Positions 17,905 through 28,794 of a stretch of DNA of 64,000 bases are shown here, piece by piece. The position numbers and the translations under genes are program-made. The notes under the pieces are model-generated. The model searched no databases. It was given only the letters and a program-made list of their open reading frames with translations, and was not told the origin of the DNA. Location of the stretch: positions 186,001-250,000 of the forward strand of contig NZ_JABFVK010000015.1 of NCBI RefSeq assembly GCF_013362815.1. The letters are read 5' to 3'. Position 1 is the stretch's first letter. Every line of letters starts with the position of its first letter. The stretch comes from Hamadaea sp. GTDB taxonomy: Bacteria; Actinomycetota; Actinomycetes; Mycobacteriales; Micromonosporaceae.

Positions 17905-19439
17905 TACTTGCCCGCCTCAGTCGTGGAGTGGGTCGGTGCTGGGTCTTGCACGCCGAGGTCCTGCTGCAGCGTGACCGACACCGCGGGGTTGATCACGTCG
18001 AGGACCGGCTTCGGGTAGAAGCCGAGAAGCAGCAGCAGCGCGATCAACGGCGCCACGACCAGGATCTCCCGCTTCGAGATGTCCTTACGCAGTCCGCTGA
18101 CCTCGGTCAGCTTCGGGTTGAGCGTGCCCTGCATGGTCCGCTGGAACATCCAGAGCACGTACGCCGCCGCGAGGATGATGCCGACGGTGGCGATCACGGC
18201 CGCCGTCTTGTTGACCGTGAACGTGCCGATCAGCACCAGGAACTCGGAGACGAAAGGGGCCAGCCCGGGCAGGGCCAGCGAGGCCATCCCCGCGAAGAAG
18301 AAGACCCCCGCGAGCGCCGGAACCAGCTTGCCCGCCCCGCCGAAGTCGCTGATCGCGGCGCTGCCGCGCCGGGAGACCAGCATGCCGACGACGAGGAAGA
18401 GCAGGCCGGTGGCGAGCCCGTGGTTGAGCATGTAAAGCACTGCTCCGGTGGCCGCCTGCGTGGTGAAGGCGAAGATGCCCACCCCGATGAAGCCGAAGTG
18501 CGCGATCGACGTGTACGCCACCAGCCGCTTCAGGTCGTTCTGGCCGACCGCCAGCAGTGCGGCGTACAGGATGCCGGCGACCGAGAGCGTGATCGCCAGC
18601 GGCGCGAAGTACTTCGACGCCTCCGGGAACAGCGTCAGGCAGTACCGCAGGATGCCGAACGTCCCGACCTTGTCCATGACGCCGACCAGCAGCGCGGCGA
18701 CCCCGGCGGGGGCGGCCCCACCGGCATCCGGCAGCCAGGTGTGGAACGGGAAGAACGGGGCCTTGATCGCGAAGGCGAGGAAGAACCCGAGGAACATCCA
18801 GCGGCCGGCACCCCGGGAGAACTCCACGCTCGTGAGCGTCTGCCAGTCGAAGGTGTGCCCGCCCAGCACCCACAGCCCGATGACGGCGGCCAGCATGAAC
18901 AGGCCGCCGACGAGGGAGTAGAGGAAGAACTTCACCGCCGCGTACTGCCGCTGCTTCTGCGGCACGTCCGCGCCGTAGGAGCCGATCAGGAAGTACATCG
19001 GGACCAGCATGATCTCGAAGAACACGTAGAAGAGCAGGACGTCGGTGGCGGCGAAGACGCCGATCATCGAGCCCTCGAGGAACAGCAGCAGCGCGAAGAA
19101 CGCCGGGACCGAGCGGCGGCTGTCCTGCTCCGCGTGGTTCCAGCTGGCGATGATCACCAGCGGCACCAGCAGGGCGATCAGGCCGAGCATCACCAGGGCG
19201 ATGCCGTCCGCGCCGAAGCTGAAGCGGGCACCCCAGGACGGGATCCAGGTGTAGCTCTCGGTCAGCTGCAGACGGTCGCCGCCCGGCTGGAACTTGAACC
19301 AGGCCACCACCGCGACGACGAGGACGGCCAGCGACACGACCAGCGCGATCAGCTTCGCCAAGGCACCGCGGCTACGCGGCAGGCAAGCTACCGCGATCGC
19401 ACCGGCCAGCGGTGCCGCCGTCATGATCGACAGGTACAT
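17904..19439 (-). CDS. nuoM: NADH-quinone oxidoreductase subunit M
   Basis: 511 residues, about fourteen membrane helices. Antiporter-like proton-pumping subunit of complex I. Diagnostic segments: FFEIMLVPMYFLIG with the conserved Glu, FAIKAPFFPFHTWLPDA with the pumping Lys, and LKRLVAYTSIAHFGFIGVG. Its stop overlaps the nuoN start; nuoL ends 13 bases before it. Length normal for the family. Confidence 0.97.
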   Translation of the reverse strand: MYLSIMTAAPLAGAIAVACLPRSRGALAKLIALVVSLAVLVVAVVAWFKFQPGGDRLQLTESYTWIPSWGARFSFGADGIALVMLGLIALLVPLVIIASWNHAEQDSRRSVPAFFALLLFLEGSMIGVFAATDVLLFYVFFEIMLVPMYFLIGSYGADVPQKQRQYAAVKFFLYSLVGGLFMLAAVIGLWVLGGHTFDWQTLTSVEFSRGAGRWMFLGFFLAFAIKAPFFPFHTWLPDAGGAAPAGVAALLVGVMDKVGTFGILRYCLTLFPEASKYFAPLAITLSVAGILYAALLAVGQNDLKRLVAYTSIAHFGFIGVGIFAFTTQAATGAVLYMLNHGLATGLLFLVVGMLVSRRGSAAISDFGGAGKLVPALAGVFFFAGMASLALPGLAPFVSEFLVLIGTFTVNKTAAVIATVGIILAAAYVLWMFQRTMQGTLNPKLTEVSGLRKDISKREILVVAPLIALLLLLGFYPKPVLDVINPAVSVTLQQDLGVQDPAPTHSTTEAGK

Positions 19440-19452
19440 CAGAACCTCGCCA

Positions 19453-21333
19453 TCAGAGCGTGACCATCAAGAACGCGCCCACGATCACGAGCGCGCCGGT
19501 GAGCATGGACAGCGCGTAGGAGCGCACGAAACCGTTCTGGAGCCGCCGCAGCCGGCCCGAACCGCCGCCGGCCAGCGCCGCCAGGCCGTTCACCAGGCCG
19601 TCCACGCCACGGTTGTCGAGGAAGACCAGGCCCCGGGTGAGCCAGCGGCCGGGCTTCTCGAAGACCGCCACGTTGAAGGCGTCCGCGTACAGGTTGTTCC
19701 GGGCGGCGGTGACGACCGGGCCCGCGGGCTGCTCGACCAGCGCGGTGCCCCGGCGGAACAACAGGTACGCGAAGCCGGCGCCGATGACGGTGAAGGCCAC
19801 CGAGAGCAGTGCACCCTCGGTCGCGTTGATCCGGTGGACCTCATCCTCGACGCCCTCCGGGTTGAGCACCGGAGTGAGCCAGTCGAGGACGCTGGTCTTC
19901 ATCAGGAAACCGGCCACGATGGAGCCGATCGCCAGGAAGATGAGCGGGATCGTCATGATCGCCGGCGACTCATGCGGGTGCTCAATGTCCTCAGTCCAGC
20001 GCTTCGGCCCGTGGAAGGTGAGTACGAACAATCGAGTCATGTAGAACGCCGTCAGACCAGCGCCCAGCAGCGCCGCGCCGCCGTAGAGCCAGCCCGTCCA
20101 CCCGGGACGGTTGAACGCCGCCTCGATGATCGGGTCCTTGGTGAAGAAGCCGGACAGCGGCGGAATGCCGATGATCGCCAGCCAGCCCATCATGAAGGTC
20201 AGCCAGGTGATCCGCATGTACTTGGCCAGCCCGCCGAACCGGCGGATGTCGGTCTGGTCGTTCATCCCGTGCATGACCGAACCCGCGCCGAGGAACATGT
20301 TGGCCTTGAAGAAGCCGTGCGCGAGCAGGTGGATGATGGCCAGGGCGTACGCCGCGCCACCGAGTCCGACGCCGAGGAACATGTAGCCGATCTGGCTGAC
20401 CGTCGACCACGCCAGTACGCGCTTGATGTCGTCCTTGGCGCAGCCGATGATGCAGCCGATCAGCAGCGTCAGCGCACCGACGCTCACGACCACCGTCTGG
20501 AGCGTGTGGTTGGCCGAGAAGATCGGGTTGGACCGCGCGATCAGGTAAACACCGGCGGTCACCATCGTCGCGGCGTGAATGAGGGCGGAGACCGGGGTCG
20601 GGCCTTCCATCGCGTCCGGGAGCCAGGACTGCAGCGGGAACTGACCGGACTTGCCGGTCGCGCCCAACAAGAGCAGCAGGCCCATCATCAGAACCGTGCC
20701 GGCGGCCAGCCCGCCCACACCCGCGAAGACCTTGTCGTAGTCGGTCGTCCCGAGGGTGAGGAACATCAGGAAGATGCCGAGGGCGAAGCCCGCGTCACCG
20801 ACCCGGTTCATCAGGAAGGCCTTCTTGCCGGCGGTCGCCGCGGAGTTCCGGTTGTACCAGAACGAGATCAGCAGGTACGACGCCAGACCGACGCCCTCCC
20901 AGCCGAGGTAGAGCATCACGTAGTTGTTGCCCAACACCAGGAGGAGCATCGCCGCGACGAACAGGTTGAAGTACCCGAAGAAGCGGCGGCGTCCCTCGTC
21001 GTGCGCCATGTAGCCCACGGCGTACAAGTGGATGAGCGATCCCACGCCGGTGATCAGCAGCACGAAGACCGCGGACAGCGGGTCGAAGAGGAGACCGAAC
21101 CCGACGTCGAGCTTGCCCGACTGGATGAAGTCCCATAGGTGGACCTGAACCGAGCGGTCGTCGGACGGCAGGTCGGCGAGGCGGATGAAAGCGATCAGGC
21201 CGAGCACGAACGACGTCGCCGTCGCGATTACGCCGAGCCAGTGTCCCCACTTGTTGGTCAGCTTGCCCGACAGCAGCAGGAATGCCGCGCTGGCCGCCGG
21301 GATCGCCACCACCAGGGTGATCAGTGTCTGCAT
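19453..21333 (-). CDS. nuoL: NADH-quinone oxidoreductase subunit L
   Basis: 626 residues, about sixteen membrane helices; the C-terminal ~100 residues form the long lateral helix that runs along the membrane arm and its final anchor. Key segments: GWEGVGLASYLLI with the conserved Glu, GKSGQFPLQSWLPDAMEGPTPVSALIHAATMV and DDIKRVLAWSTVSQIGYM. It is the distal proton-pumping antiporter-like subunit. Starts at ATG seven bases after the nuoK stop. Confidence 0.97.
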   Translation of the reverse strand: MQTLITLVVAIPAASAAFLLLSGKLTNKWGHWLGVIATATSFVLGLIAFIRLADLPSDDRSVQVHLWDFIQSGKLDVGFGLLFDPLSAVFVLLITGVGSLIHLYAVGYMAHDEGRRRFFGYFNLFVAAMLLLVLGNNYVMLYLGWEGVGLASYLLISFWYNRNSAATAGKKAFLMNRVGDAGFALGIFLMFLTLGTTDYDKVFAGVGGLAAGTVLMMGLLLLLGATGKSGQFPLQSWLPDAMEGPTPVSALIHAATMVTAGVYLIARSNPIFSANHTLQTVVVSVGALTLLIGCIIGCAKDDIKRVLAWSTVSQIGYMFLGVGLGGAAYALAIIHLLAHGFFKANMFLGAGSVMHGMNDQTDIRRFGGLAKYMRITWLTFMMGWLAIIGIPPLSGFFTKDPIIEAAFNRPGWTGWLYGGAALLGAGLTAFYMTRLFVLTFHGPKRWTEDIEHPHESPAIMTIPLIFLAIGSIVAGFLMKTSVLDWLTPVLNPEGVEDEVHRINATEGALLSVAFTVIGAGFAYLLFRRGTALVEQPAGPVVTAARNNLYADAFNVAVFEKPGRWLTRGLVFLDNRGVDGLVNGLAALAGGGSGRLRRLQNGFVRSYALSMLTGALVIVGAFLMVTL

Positions 21334-21340
21334 TGCGACC

Positions 21341-21640
21341 TCAGTACTTCAGCAAGTTCGCGTCATCGACGCTGGCGGAGCGTCGCGTGCGGAAGATGGC
21401 CATGATGATGGCGAGGCCGACCACGACCTCGGCCGCGGCGATGACCATGGAGAAGAACGCCATGATCTGGCCGTCCAGCGAGCCGTTGATCCGGCTGAAG
21501 GTCACCAGCGCGAGGTTGCCCGCGTTCAGCATCAGCTCGATGCACATGAACAGGACGATCGCGTTCCGGCGGATGAGCACGCCCACCGCGCCGATGGTGA
21601 ACAACGCCGCCGCGAGCACGATGTACCACATCGGAGTCAT
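21341..21640 (-). CDS. nuoK: NADH-quinone oxidoreductase subunit K
   Basis: 99 residues, three membrane helices; the small complex I subunit (ND4L homologue). Two buried Glu residues conserved in the family are present: [14 protein letters not shown] and [11 protein letters not shown]. Both are needed for proton transfer near the quinone-arm junction. Compact spacing with nuoJ (5 bases) and nuoL (7 bases) points to one transcript. Confidence 0.96.
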   Translation of the reverse strand: MTPMWYIVLAAALFTIGAVGVLIRRNAIVLFMCIELMLNAGNLALVTFSRINGSLDGQIMAFFSMVIAAAEVVVGLAIIMAIFRTRRSASVDDANLLKY

Positions 21641-21645
21641 CTAGA

Positions 21646-22422
21646 TCACCGGCCTTCCGTGTGCTTGTCGGCGACCTCGGCGGCGGTGAGCTCCCGAGTC
21701 GGCAGGATCGGCGAGATGCTGCGCTGGGCCGGCGTACCGTCCGGCAGCTTCGCCGGAGTGGCGACCGAGTCGGACGTGGCGAACACGCCCGGACCCGGCT
21801 TGGGACCGGGGTAGTTGCCCGGCGCGAACCGCGCCCGCATCATCTCCGGCTGGCTGATCTTGTCTTCCTTGCGCTTCTCGACGTGCGCCAGCAGCATCGC
21901 GCCGACGGCGGCGGTGATGAGCAGCGCGCTCGCGATTTCGAAGGCGAAGACGTACTTGGTGAACAGCAGCGACGCGAGGCCCTGGACGTTGCCCTTGGCG
22001 TTCGCCTCGTCCAGGCCGGTCACCGTCAGCTTCGAGACCACCCGCAGCAGCCCCGTGCCGAGCAGCCCGGCGAAGCCGACACCGAGGATGATCGCGGCGG
22101 TCTGCTGACCGCGCAATGTCTCGATCACGGCGTCCGAGGCGTCTCGGCCCACGAGCATCAGCACGAAGAGGAAGAGCATCATGATCGCGCCGGTGTAGAC
22201 GATGATCTGCGTCATGCCGATGAATGGCCCGGCCTGCACGATGTAGAAGACGCCGAGGCAGAGCATGGTCAGCACCAGCCACAGCGCGGAGTGCACCGCG
22301 TTGCGGCTGGCGACCATGCCGATCGCGCCGATGAGCGCGATCGGGGCCAGGATGAAGAAGACGACCTTCTCCGAGGTCGCAACCTCACCGGCCGCCACGG
22401 CCAGTTGGAGTGCGCTAGTCAT
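21646..22422 (-). CDS. nuoJ: NADH-quinone oxidoreductase subunit J
   Basis: 258 residues; five N-terminal membrane helices (to about residue 175) with the ND6-family motif [18 protein letters not shown], whose central helix carries the pi-bulge. A hydrophilic C-terminal tail of ~80 residues ([19 protein letters not shown]...) is longer than in E. coli NuoJ; extended tails are common in actinobacteria. The ATG overlaps the nuoI stop (atga). Confidence 0.95.
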   Translation of the reverse strand: MTSALQLAVAAGEVATSEKVVFFILAPIALIGAIGMVASRNAVHSALWLVLTMLCLGVFYIVQAGPFIGMTQIIVYTGAIMMLFLFVLMLVGRDASDAVIETLRGQQTAAIILGVGFAGLLGTGLLRVVSKLTVTGLDEANAKGNVQGLASLLFTKYVFAFEIASALLITAAVGAMLLAHVEKRKEDKISQPEMMRARFAPGNYPGPKPGPGVFATSDSVATPAKLPDGTPAQRSISPILPTRELTAAEVADKHTEGR

Positions 22423-22955
22423 CGCCCCTCAGCTCCCACCGAGACGCCCGGGTTCGTCGGGCCGCTCAGGTAGTAGTCCTTCTCCGTCTCACCCAGGTAC
22501 ATCGGGTGAGGCGGCTGCTCCATCCCCGGCAGCAGCGGCGCGAGCAGCTGCTCCTTCGTGAAGATCAGCGCCTGGCGGTCGTCGCGGGCCAGCTCGTACT
22601 CGTTGCTCATGGTCAGCGAACGGGTCGGGCACGCCTCGATGCACAGGCCGCAGAAGATGCACCGGGCATAATTGATCTGGTAGATGCTGGCGTACCGCTC
22701 GCCCGGGGAGAACCGGGCCTCGTCGGTGTTGTCGCCACCCTCCACGTAGATCGCGTCGGCCGGGCAGGCCCAGGCGCACAACTCGCACCCGATGCACTTC
22801 TCCAGGCCGTCCGGATGCCGGTTGAGGACGTGCCGGCCGTGGAAGCGCGGCGCGGTCGCGTCGGGCTTCTCCGGGTACTCCGTGGTCACGACCTTCTTGA
22901 ACATGTGCGAGAAGGTGACCCCGAAGCCCTTGGCCATTCCGGTGAAGGCACCCAT
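22419..22955 (-). CDS. nuoI: NADH-quinone oxidoreductase subunit I
   Basis: 178 residues. Two 4Fe-4S ferredoxin motifs are intact, [12 protein letters not shown] and [13 protein letters not shown], which hold the N6a and N6b clusters that lead electrons to NuoB. The ATG at 22955 is preceded by GAAGGAGGCGTGAG and lies one base after the nuoH stop; a longer frame to 23012 is open but runs into nuoH and lacks a ribosome site. Confidence 0.96.
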   Translation of the reverse strand: MGAFTGMAKGFGVTFSHMFKKVVTTEYPEKPDATAPRFHGRHVLNRHPDGLEKCIGCELCAWACPADAIYVEGGDNTDEARFSPGERYASIYQINYARCIFCGLCIEACPTRSLTMSNEYELARDDRQALIFTKEQLLAPLLPGMEQPPHPMYLGETEKDYYLSGPTNPGVSVGAEGR

Positions 22956-22956
22956 C

Positions 22957-24318
22957 TCACGCCTCCTTCGCGCCGGAACCCACCGGCTGGTCGTTGTCGG
23001 TCCCGGCCGCACTGCGGTCGGCCGCGATCCGCTTCGCCCGCGGGTTGACCGGCACGACCAGGTCCAGCGGCGGCAGCGGGAAGCTGCCCGCCGGACGCTG
23101 CTCGACCTGCTCGGCGAGGGTCAGCGGGGTCGTCTCCTTCTTCGACGGCCACAGCAGCGCGACGGCCATCAGGACGACGAGCGCCCCACCCAGCCACAGC
23201 AGCGTCTGCGTACGCGAGGTGTTGCTGTTCTGCAGCGTCTTGATGCCGGACAGAGCCAGGATCCAGATCAGGTTGGCCGGGATGAGCACCTTCCAGCCGA
23301 ACCGCATGAACTGGTCGTACCGCAGCCGGGGCAGCGTGCCGCGCAGCCAGACGAAGACGAACAGCAGCAGCAGGACCTTGATGGTGAACCACAGCAGCGG
23401 CCACCAGCCGGAGTTCGCGCCGTCCCAGAGGCTGATCGGCCACGGCGCGCGCCATCCGCCCAGGAAGAGCGTGGTGCACAGCGCGGAGACCGTCACCATG
23501 TTGATGTACTCGGCGAGGAAGAACAGTGCGAACTTCAGCGACGAGTACTCGGTGTGGAAACCGCCGACCAGCTCCGACTCGGCCTCGGGGAGGTCGAACG
23601 GGGCCCGGTTGGTCTCACCGACGGCGGAGACGAAGTAGATCACGAAGCTGGGCAGCAGCAGGAGTGCGTACCAGCTGGGGGCGGTCAGGTCGAGGCCGAG
23701 GAAGTGCACCTTGGTGCCGCCGGCCTGGGCGGCCACGATCCCGGAGGTGCTCATCGTCCCGGCCGTCATGAAGACCGCCACGATCGACAGGCCCATCGCG
23801 ACCTCGTAGGAGATCATCTGGGCGCTGGAACGCAGGCCGCCGAGGAGCGGGTAGGTCGAGCCGCTGGCCCAACCCGCGAGCACCACGCCGTACACACCCA
23901 TGCCGGAGCAGGCCAGCACCAGCAGGACCGCCACCGGGATGTCGGTGAGCTGCAAGGGCGTCTTGGTGCCGAAGATCGAGACCATCGGGCCGAACGGCAT
24001 GATCGCGAACGCCGTGAACGCGCACACCGTCGAGATCACCGGGGCGATGAAGAACACCGCCTTGTCGGCGAGCTTCGGCATGATGTCCTCTTTGAAGGCC
24101 AGCTTGAGGCCGTCGGCGAGGGACTGGAGCAGACCGAAGGGACCGTTGCGGTTCGGACCGGGCCGGACCTGCATCCGCGCCACGACTCGCCGCTCGTACC
24201 AGATGGCGAACAGCGTCATCACGACGAGGAAGACGAAGACCGCGACGACCTTGATGAGAACCAGCCACCAAGGATCATGGCCGAAGTCCTCGAGGGTCGG
24301 ATCCTGGGCGAGGATCAC
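22957..24318 (-). CDS. nuoH: NADH-quinone oxidoreductase subunit H
   Basis: 453 residues, eight membrane helices; the subunit that forms much of the quinone tunnel. Signature segments: [19 protein letters not shown], the acidic loop [22 protein letters not shown] and [15 protein letters not shown] start at 24318, overlapping the nuoG stop (gtga), after GGAGGTGCGCA. The last ~60 residues are a hydrophilic tail ([12 protein letters not shown]...) not needed for the fold. The open frame continues upstream to 25161, but that stretch is a shadow of nuoG. Confidence 0.96.
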   Translation of the reverse strand: MILAQDPTLEDFGHDPWWLVLIKVVAVFVFLVVMTLFAIWYERRVVARMQVRPGPNRNGPFGLLQSLADGLKLAFKEDIMPKLADKAVFFIAPVISTVCAFTAFAIMPFGPMVSIFGTKTPLQLTDIPVAVLLVLACSGMGVYGVVLAGWASGSTYPLLGGLRSSAQMISYEVAMGLSIVAVFMTAGTMSTSGIVAAQAGGTKVHFLGLDLTAPSWYALLLLPSFVIYFVSAVGETNRAPFDLPEAESELVGGFHTEYSSLKFALFFLAEYINMVTVSALCTTLFLGGWRAPWPISLWDGANSGWWPLLWFTIKVLLLLFVFVWLRGTLPRLRYDQFMRFGWKVLIPANLIWILALSGIKTLQNSNTSRTQTLLWLGGALVVLMAVALLWPSKKETTPLTLAEQVEQRPAGSFPLPPLDLVVPVNPRAKRIAADRSAAGTDNDQPVGSGAKEA

Positions 24319-26795
24319 TGCGCACCTCCAGCGGCGGTGTTTGCGGCGGCCACCGTGACGACCGCGCCCGAGTGGGCGCCGAGCGTCCGGTTCGCCGTCG
24401 AGCCCGGCGAGTTCGCCGGCACCCAGACGACGTCCGCGGGCATGTCGGTGATGAGCGCGGGCAGCGTCACCGAGCCGCGCTCGGTGCTGACCGTGACGGG
24501 GTCGCCGTCGGCGACGCCCAGCGCGGTCGCGGTCGCCTTGGCCAGCCGCGCCACGCTCGGCCGCGCCGTGCCCATGAGGACCTCGTCGCCGTCGAGCAGG
24601 CTGCCGTTGTCCAGCAGGTAGTGCCACGAGCTGAGGATCGCCGTCCCGGGCGCGACCGCCGGGCGGGCGGCCGGGGCGTACGTCGGGGCCAGGGGCTTGT
24701 CCGCCGCCGTCGCGGGCAGGCTGCCCAGCTCTTGGCGTACCGCGGTGACGTCCGCCGTGCCGAGCGAGACGCCCAGCTCGGTGGCGAGCGCGTCGAGCAC
24801 CCGGGCGTCGGCCATCATCGCCGCCGCCTGCCGTCCGCCCTGCGTGGTGGTGAACTCGAAGACCTGGTCGAACGGGCGCAGCCGGCCCTCCCAGTCCACG
24901 AAGGACCCCGCCTTCTCGGAGGTCGTCGCGACCGGCAGCACCACGTCGGCGTGCCGCGTCACGGCGGTCGCGCGGATTTCCAGGCTGACCAGGAAGCCGA
25001 CCTTCGCCAGCGCCTGCTCGGCCAGCGCGGGATCGGCCAGGTCGCCCGGGTCCACGCCGGCCACGACCAGCGCGCCGAGCCGACCGGCGGCGGCCGCCGC
25101 CAGCATCGCGTCGGTGTCCTTGCCCGCCTGGCTCGAGATCACGCCCGGCTCCAGGCCCCACAGCTGAGCCAGTTCGGCGCGGGCCGCGGGGTCGGCCACC
25201 GGCCGCCCACCGGGCAGCAGGTTCGGCAGGCAGCCCGCGTCCACCGCACCGCGGTCACCGGCGCGCCGTGGCACCCAGGCCACCTTCGCACCGGTACGCG
25301 CAGCGAAAGCAGCCACGGCCGAGAAGCCGCCCGCGACCGTGGCGAGCCGCTCTCCCACGAGGATCACGGTTTCCGCGTCGACGCCGACGATCCGGTCGAG
25401 CGCGTCGGGCTCCTCACCCGGGACCGCGCTGACCAGCGTGCCGGACAGCTTCGTGAGGCCGCGCGTGGCGTACGGGGCGACGCCGGTGACCCGCAGTCGC
25501 TTGCCGTTGACCGCCTTGCGCAGGCGCAGGAAGACGATCGGGCACTCCTCCTCGGGCTCCAGCCCGACCAGGACGACGTGCTTCGCCTTCTCCAGATCGG
25601 CGTAGGTCACCGAGGTCTCGCCGACGACGTTCGAGGCGAGGAAGTCCGCCTCCTCCGCCGACAGCGGGCGAGCGCGGAAGTCCACGTCGTTGGTCTGCAA
25701 CGCCACCCGGGCGAACTTCGCGTAGGCGTACGCGTCCTCGACGGTCAACCGGCCGCCGGTCAGCACGCCGACGCCGTACGCGCCGTCCCGGGCGGCCCGC
25801 AGGCCTTCCCCGGCGACCGTCAGCGCCTCGCTCCAGCTGGCGGAACGCAGCTCGCCGGTCTCCTTATCGCGTACCAACGGGGTGGTAAGGCGGTCGAACG
25901 CGGTGGCGTACTGGAAGCCCCAGCGGCCCTTGTCGCAGTTCCACTCCTCGTTGACCTGCGCGTCCTCACCGGCGAGCCGACGCAGAACCTTGCCGCGCCG
26001 GTGGTCGGTCCGCTGCGAGCAGCCGGCCGAGCAGTGCTCACACACGCTCGGCGAGGAGACCAGGTCGAACGGCCGGGCCCGGAACCGGTACTGCGCGCCG
26101 GTCAGCGCGCCGACCGGGCAGATCTGCACGGTGTTGCCGGAGAAGTAAGAGTTGAACGGCTCATCACCCTCGTCCAGGCCGACGCCGTCGCCCTCGCCGC
26201 CGTAGAACTCGTCGCGGTAGACGTTGATCTGCTCGGCGGACGAACGGTCCATCAGGTCGATGAACTTGTCGCCGGCGATCTCCTCGGAGAACCGGGTGCA
26301 GCGCTGGCAGAGCACGCAGCGCTCGCGGTCGAGCAGCACCTGGCTGGAGATGTTGATCGGCTTCGGGTACTCACGCTTGTGCTCGTGGAACCGCGAGTCC
26401 GTCCGGCCCGTGCTCATCGCCTGGTTCTGCAGGGGGCACTCGCCGCCCTTGTCGCACATCGGGCAGTCGAGCGGGTGGTTGATCAGGAGCATCTCCATGA
26501 TGCCGGCCTGGGCCTTCTTGGCCACCTCGCTGGTCCGGTGCGTACGCACGACCATGCCGTCGGCGACGGTCTGCGCACAAGAGGCGACCGGCTTGCGCTG
26601 GCCCTCCACCTCGACCAGGCACTGACGGCACGCGCCGGCCGGGGCGAGCAGCGGGTGGTCGCAGAACCGGGGGATCTCGACGCCCATCTTCTCGGCGACC
26701 CGGATGAGCAGCGTGCCCTTCGGCGCGGTCACCTCGATGCCGTCGATGGTGAGGGTGACCTCGTCGGTGTTCTTCGCTACCTCAGCTGAAGTCAT
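24315..26795 (-). CDS. nuoG: NADH-quinone oxidoreductase subunit G
   Basis: 826 residues. N-terminal 2Fe-2S domain (C...[10 protein letters not shown]...SC, about 45-85), a His-Cys3 4Fe-4S region, CVLCQRC with more distant Cys (N5/N4 clusters), then [10 protein letters not shown], the N7-type Cys cluster position, and a large molybdopterin-oxidoreductase-like domain without a cofactor. It carries electrons through the peripheral arm. ATG at 26795, overlapping the nuoF stop by one base. The frame is open upstream to 27407 only as a shadow of nuoF. Confidence 0.95.
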   Translation of the reverse strand: MTSAEVAKNTDEVTLTIDGIEVTAPKGTLLIRVAEKMGVEIPRFCDHPLLAPAGACRQCLVEVEGQRKPVASCAQTVADGMVVRTHRTSEVAKKAQAGIMEMLLINHPLDCPMCDKGGECPLQNQAMSTGRTDSRFHEHKREYPKPINISSQVLLDRERCVLCQRCTRFSEEIAGDKFIDLMDRSSAEQINVYRDEFYGGEGDGVGLDEGDEPFNSYFSGNTVQICPVGALTGAQYRFRARPFDLVSSPSVCEHCSAGCSQRTDHRRGKVLRRLAGEDAQVNEEWNCDKGRWGFQYATAFDRLTTPLVRDKETGELRSASWSEALTVAGEGLRAARDGAYGVGVLTGGRLTVEDAYAYAKFARVALQTNDVDFRARPLSAEEADFLASNVVGETSVTYADLEKAKHVVLVGLEPEEECPIVFLRLRKAVNGKRLRVTGVAPYATRGLTKLSGTLVSAVPGEEPDALDRIVGVDAETVILVGERLATVAGGFSAVAAFAARTGAKVAWVPRRAGDRGAVDAGCLPNLLPGGRPVADPAARAELAQLWGLEPGVISSQAGKDTDAMLAAAAAGRLGALVVAGVDPGDLADPALAEQALAKVGFLVSLEIRATAVTRHADVVLPVATTSEKAGSFVDWEGRLRPFDQVFEFTTTQGGRQAAAMMADARVLDALATELGVSLGTADVTAVRQELGSLPATAADKPLAPTYAPAARPAVAPGTAILSSWHYLLDNGSLLDGDEVLMGTARPSVARLAKATATALGVADGDPVTVSTERGSVTLPALITDMPADVVWVPANSPGSTANRTLGAHSGAVVTVAAANTAAGGAQ

Positions 26796-28096
26796 CAGTG
26801 GGCACCTGCCAATGCCTTCTCCGAGAGCTTCGGCGCTTTCCGGCCCTCGATGTAGTCCAGGTAATCCTGCTTGAAGTACTGCAGGGAGCTGGTCACCGAG
26901 CTCGTCGCGCCGTCGCCGAGACCGCAGAACGAGCGGCCCAGGATGTTGTCGGCGGTGTCGAGCAGGGTGTCCAGGTCCTCGTGCGAGCCCTGACCGGACA
27001 GGATGCGGCGGTAGACCCGCACCATCCAGTAATTGCCCTCGCGGCACGGAGTGCATTTGCCGCAGGACTCGTGGTGGTAGAACTCCAGCCACCGGTAGGT
27101 CGCATAGACCGGGCAGTCCTGATCGGAGAAGATCTGGGTCGCCGTGGTGCCCAGGATCGACCCGGCCGCCGCCACGCTGTCGAAGTCCAGCGGGACGTCG
27201 AGGTGGTCGGCGGTCAGCAGCGGCGTCGACGAGCCGCCCGGCGTCCAGAACCGCAGATTGTGTCCGGGCGTCATGCCCCCGGCCAGCTCGATCAGCTCCC
27301 GCAGGGTGATGCCCAGCGAGCACTCGTACTGACCCGGCTGCTGAATCCGGCCGGACAGCGAGTAGATCATCGGACCCGACGACTTCTCGGTGCCCATCGT
27401 CTTCCACCAGGCCGCGCCGCCCAGCACGATGTACGGAACGCTGGCGATGGTGCCGACGTTGTTCACCACGGTCGGGCAGGCGTACAGGCCGTGGGTCGCC
27501 GGGAACGGCGGCCGCAGCCGGGGCTGGCCGCGCATACCCTCCAGCGAGTCCAGCAGCGCCGTCTCCTCGCCGCAGATGTACGCACCCGCGCCGGAGTGGA
27601 CGACGAGATCGAGGTCGAAGCCGCTGCCCAGGATGTTCTGCCCCAGATACCCCGCCTTGTACGCCTCCTGCACCGCGTGCCGCAGCCGGCGCGCCGCGTG
27701 GACGGCCTCACCGCGGATGTAGATGAAGGCGCGGTTGGCGCGGATGGCGTACGAGGCGATGATCGCGCCTTCGACCAGCGCGTGCGGGTCGTAGGTCATC
27801 AGCGGCAGGTCCTTGCAGGTCCCCGGCTCGCCCTCGTCGGCGTTGATCACCAGGTAGTGCGGCTTGCCGTCGTTCTGCGGGATGAAGCCCCACTTCAGGC
27901 CGGTGGGGAACCCGGCACCGCCGCGTCCTCGCAGACCGGAGTCCTTCACCAACGCGATCAGGTCGTCCGGGTGCACCTGCAACGCCTTGCGCAGCGCGGC
28001 GTACCCGTCGAGCTGCTCGTAGACGTCGAGACGCCACGCGTCGGGCGACAGCCAGCGCTTGGTGAGGACGGGGGTGAGCTTCTCAAAGACACTCAC
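26795..28096 (-). CDS. nuoF: NADH-quinone oxidoreductase subunit F
   Basis: 433 residues. It binds NADH and FMN ([28 protein letters not shown]) and the N3 4Fe-4S cluster ([12 protein letters not shown] with a more distant Cys). It is the electron entry point of complex I. GTG start at 28096 ([11 protein letters not shown]) overlapping the nuoE stop (gtga). The same frame is open far upstream, where it only shadows nuoE. Confidence 0.96.
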   Translation of the reverse strand: MSVFEKLTPVLTKRWLSPDAWRLDVYEQLDGYAALRKALQVHPDDLIALVKDSGLRGRGGAGFPTGLKWGFIPQNDGKPHYLVINADEGEPGTCKDLPLMTYDPHALVEGAIIASYAIRANRAFIYIRGEAVHAARRLRHAVQEAYKAGYLGQNILGSGFDLDLVVHSGAGAYICGEETALLDSLEGMRGQPRLRPPFPATHGLYACPTVVNNVGTIASVPYIVLGGAAWWKTMGTEKSSGPMIYSLSGRIQQPGQYECSLGITLRELIELAGGMTPGHNLRFWTPGGSSTPLLTADHLDVPLDFDSVAAAGSILGTTATQIFSDQDCPVYATYRWLEFYHHESCGKCTPCREGNYWMVRVYRRILSGQGSHEDLDTLLDTADNILGRSFCGLGDGATSSVTSSLQYFKQDYLDYIEGRKAPKLSEKALAGAH

Positions 28097-28794
28097 TGTT
28101 TTGCTCCGTTCGCCGCGGAGGGGATCGGCGTGTTGAGGTCGAAGCCGGCCGGGCTGATCCCGTACTGCTGGGCGAGCTTGACGCCCCGCAGGGTCGGCTC
28201 GCCGGCCGGGCCGTCGGCGACCGCGCCGTCGCGCTCGTCGGCGAAGCCCGCCAACTGCAGCGCCATCTCCTTGAGCGAGCACAGTCGCGCGCCCCGGCTG
28301 GGCTGCACCGGGCGTCCGGCGGCCAGATCCTCGGTCAACCGCACCGCCGACTCGGGGTCGAGACCGTCCACGAAGTCGTAGTTGACGGTGACGACCGGGC
28401 CGTAGTCGCAGGCCGCCAGGCACTCGGCGTGCTCCAGCGTGATTTTGCCGTCCGGCGTCGTCTCGTCGTGGCCGACGCCGAGGTGGTCGCTGAGCGCGTC
28501 GAAGATCGACTGACCGCCGAGGACGTCGCACATCGTGTTGGTGCACACGCTCACGAGGTACTCGCCGGTGGGCCGGCGCTTGTACATCGTGTAGAACGTC
28601 GCCACCGCGCCGACCTGGGCCTTGGTCAGGCCCAGCTGCTCGGCGCAGAACGCGACGCCCTCCGGCGACACGTGGCCGTCCTCGTTCTGCACCAGGTGCA
28701 GCAGGGGCAGCAAGGCGGACCGCTGCTTCCCCTCGGGGTAACGGGCGATGATCTCCTTCGCCCGCGCGTAGGTCTCGGTAGAGAAACCACTCAT
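28093..28794 (-). CDS. nuoE: NADH-quinone oxidoreductase subunit E
   Basis: 233 residues. Thioredoxin-like 2Fe-2S protein holding cluster N1a; the four ligands are in VCTNTMC and CLAACDYGP. N-terminal helical bundle (SALLPLLHLVQNEDGHVSPEGV) as in the family. A ~65-residue C-terminal extension (from about 165) is specific to actinobacterial NuoE. The ATG overlaps the nuoD stop (taatg). Confidence 0.95.
   Translation of the reverse strand: MSGFSTETYARAKEIIARYPEGKQRSALLPLLHLVQNEDGHVSPEGVAFCAEQLGLTKAQVGAVATFYTMYKRRPTGEYLVSVCTNTMCDVLGGQSIFDALSDHLGVGHDETTPDGKITLEHAECLAACDYGPVVTVNYDFVDGLDPESAVRLTEDLAAGRPVQPSRGARLCSLKEMALQLAGFADERDGAVADGPAGEPTLRGVKLAQQYGISPAGFDLNTPIPSAANGAKQ

Noticed and set aside
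16354-28381. Very long plus-strand open frames opposite the nuo genes (for example 16354-18018, 17928-19463, 19294-21138, 22792-24621, 24372-26789, 26798-28381)
   Set aside because: They mirror nuo genes with strong domain evidence and encode Arg/Gly/Asp-rich chains without motifs. Such antisense frames are expected at this GC content.
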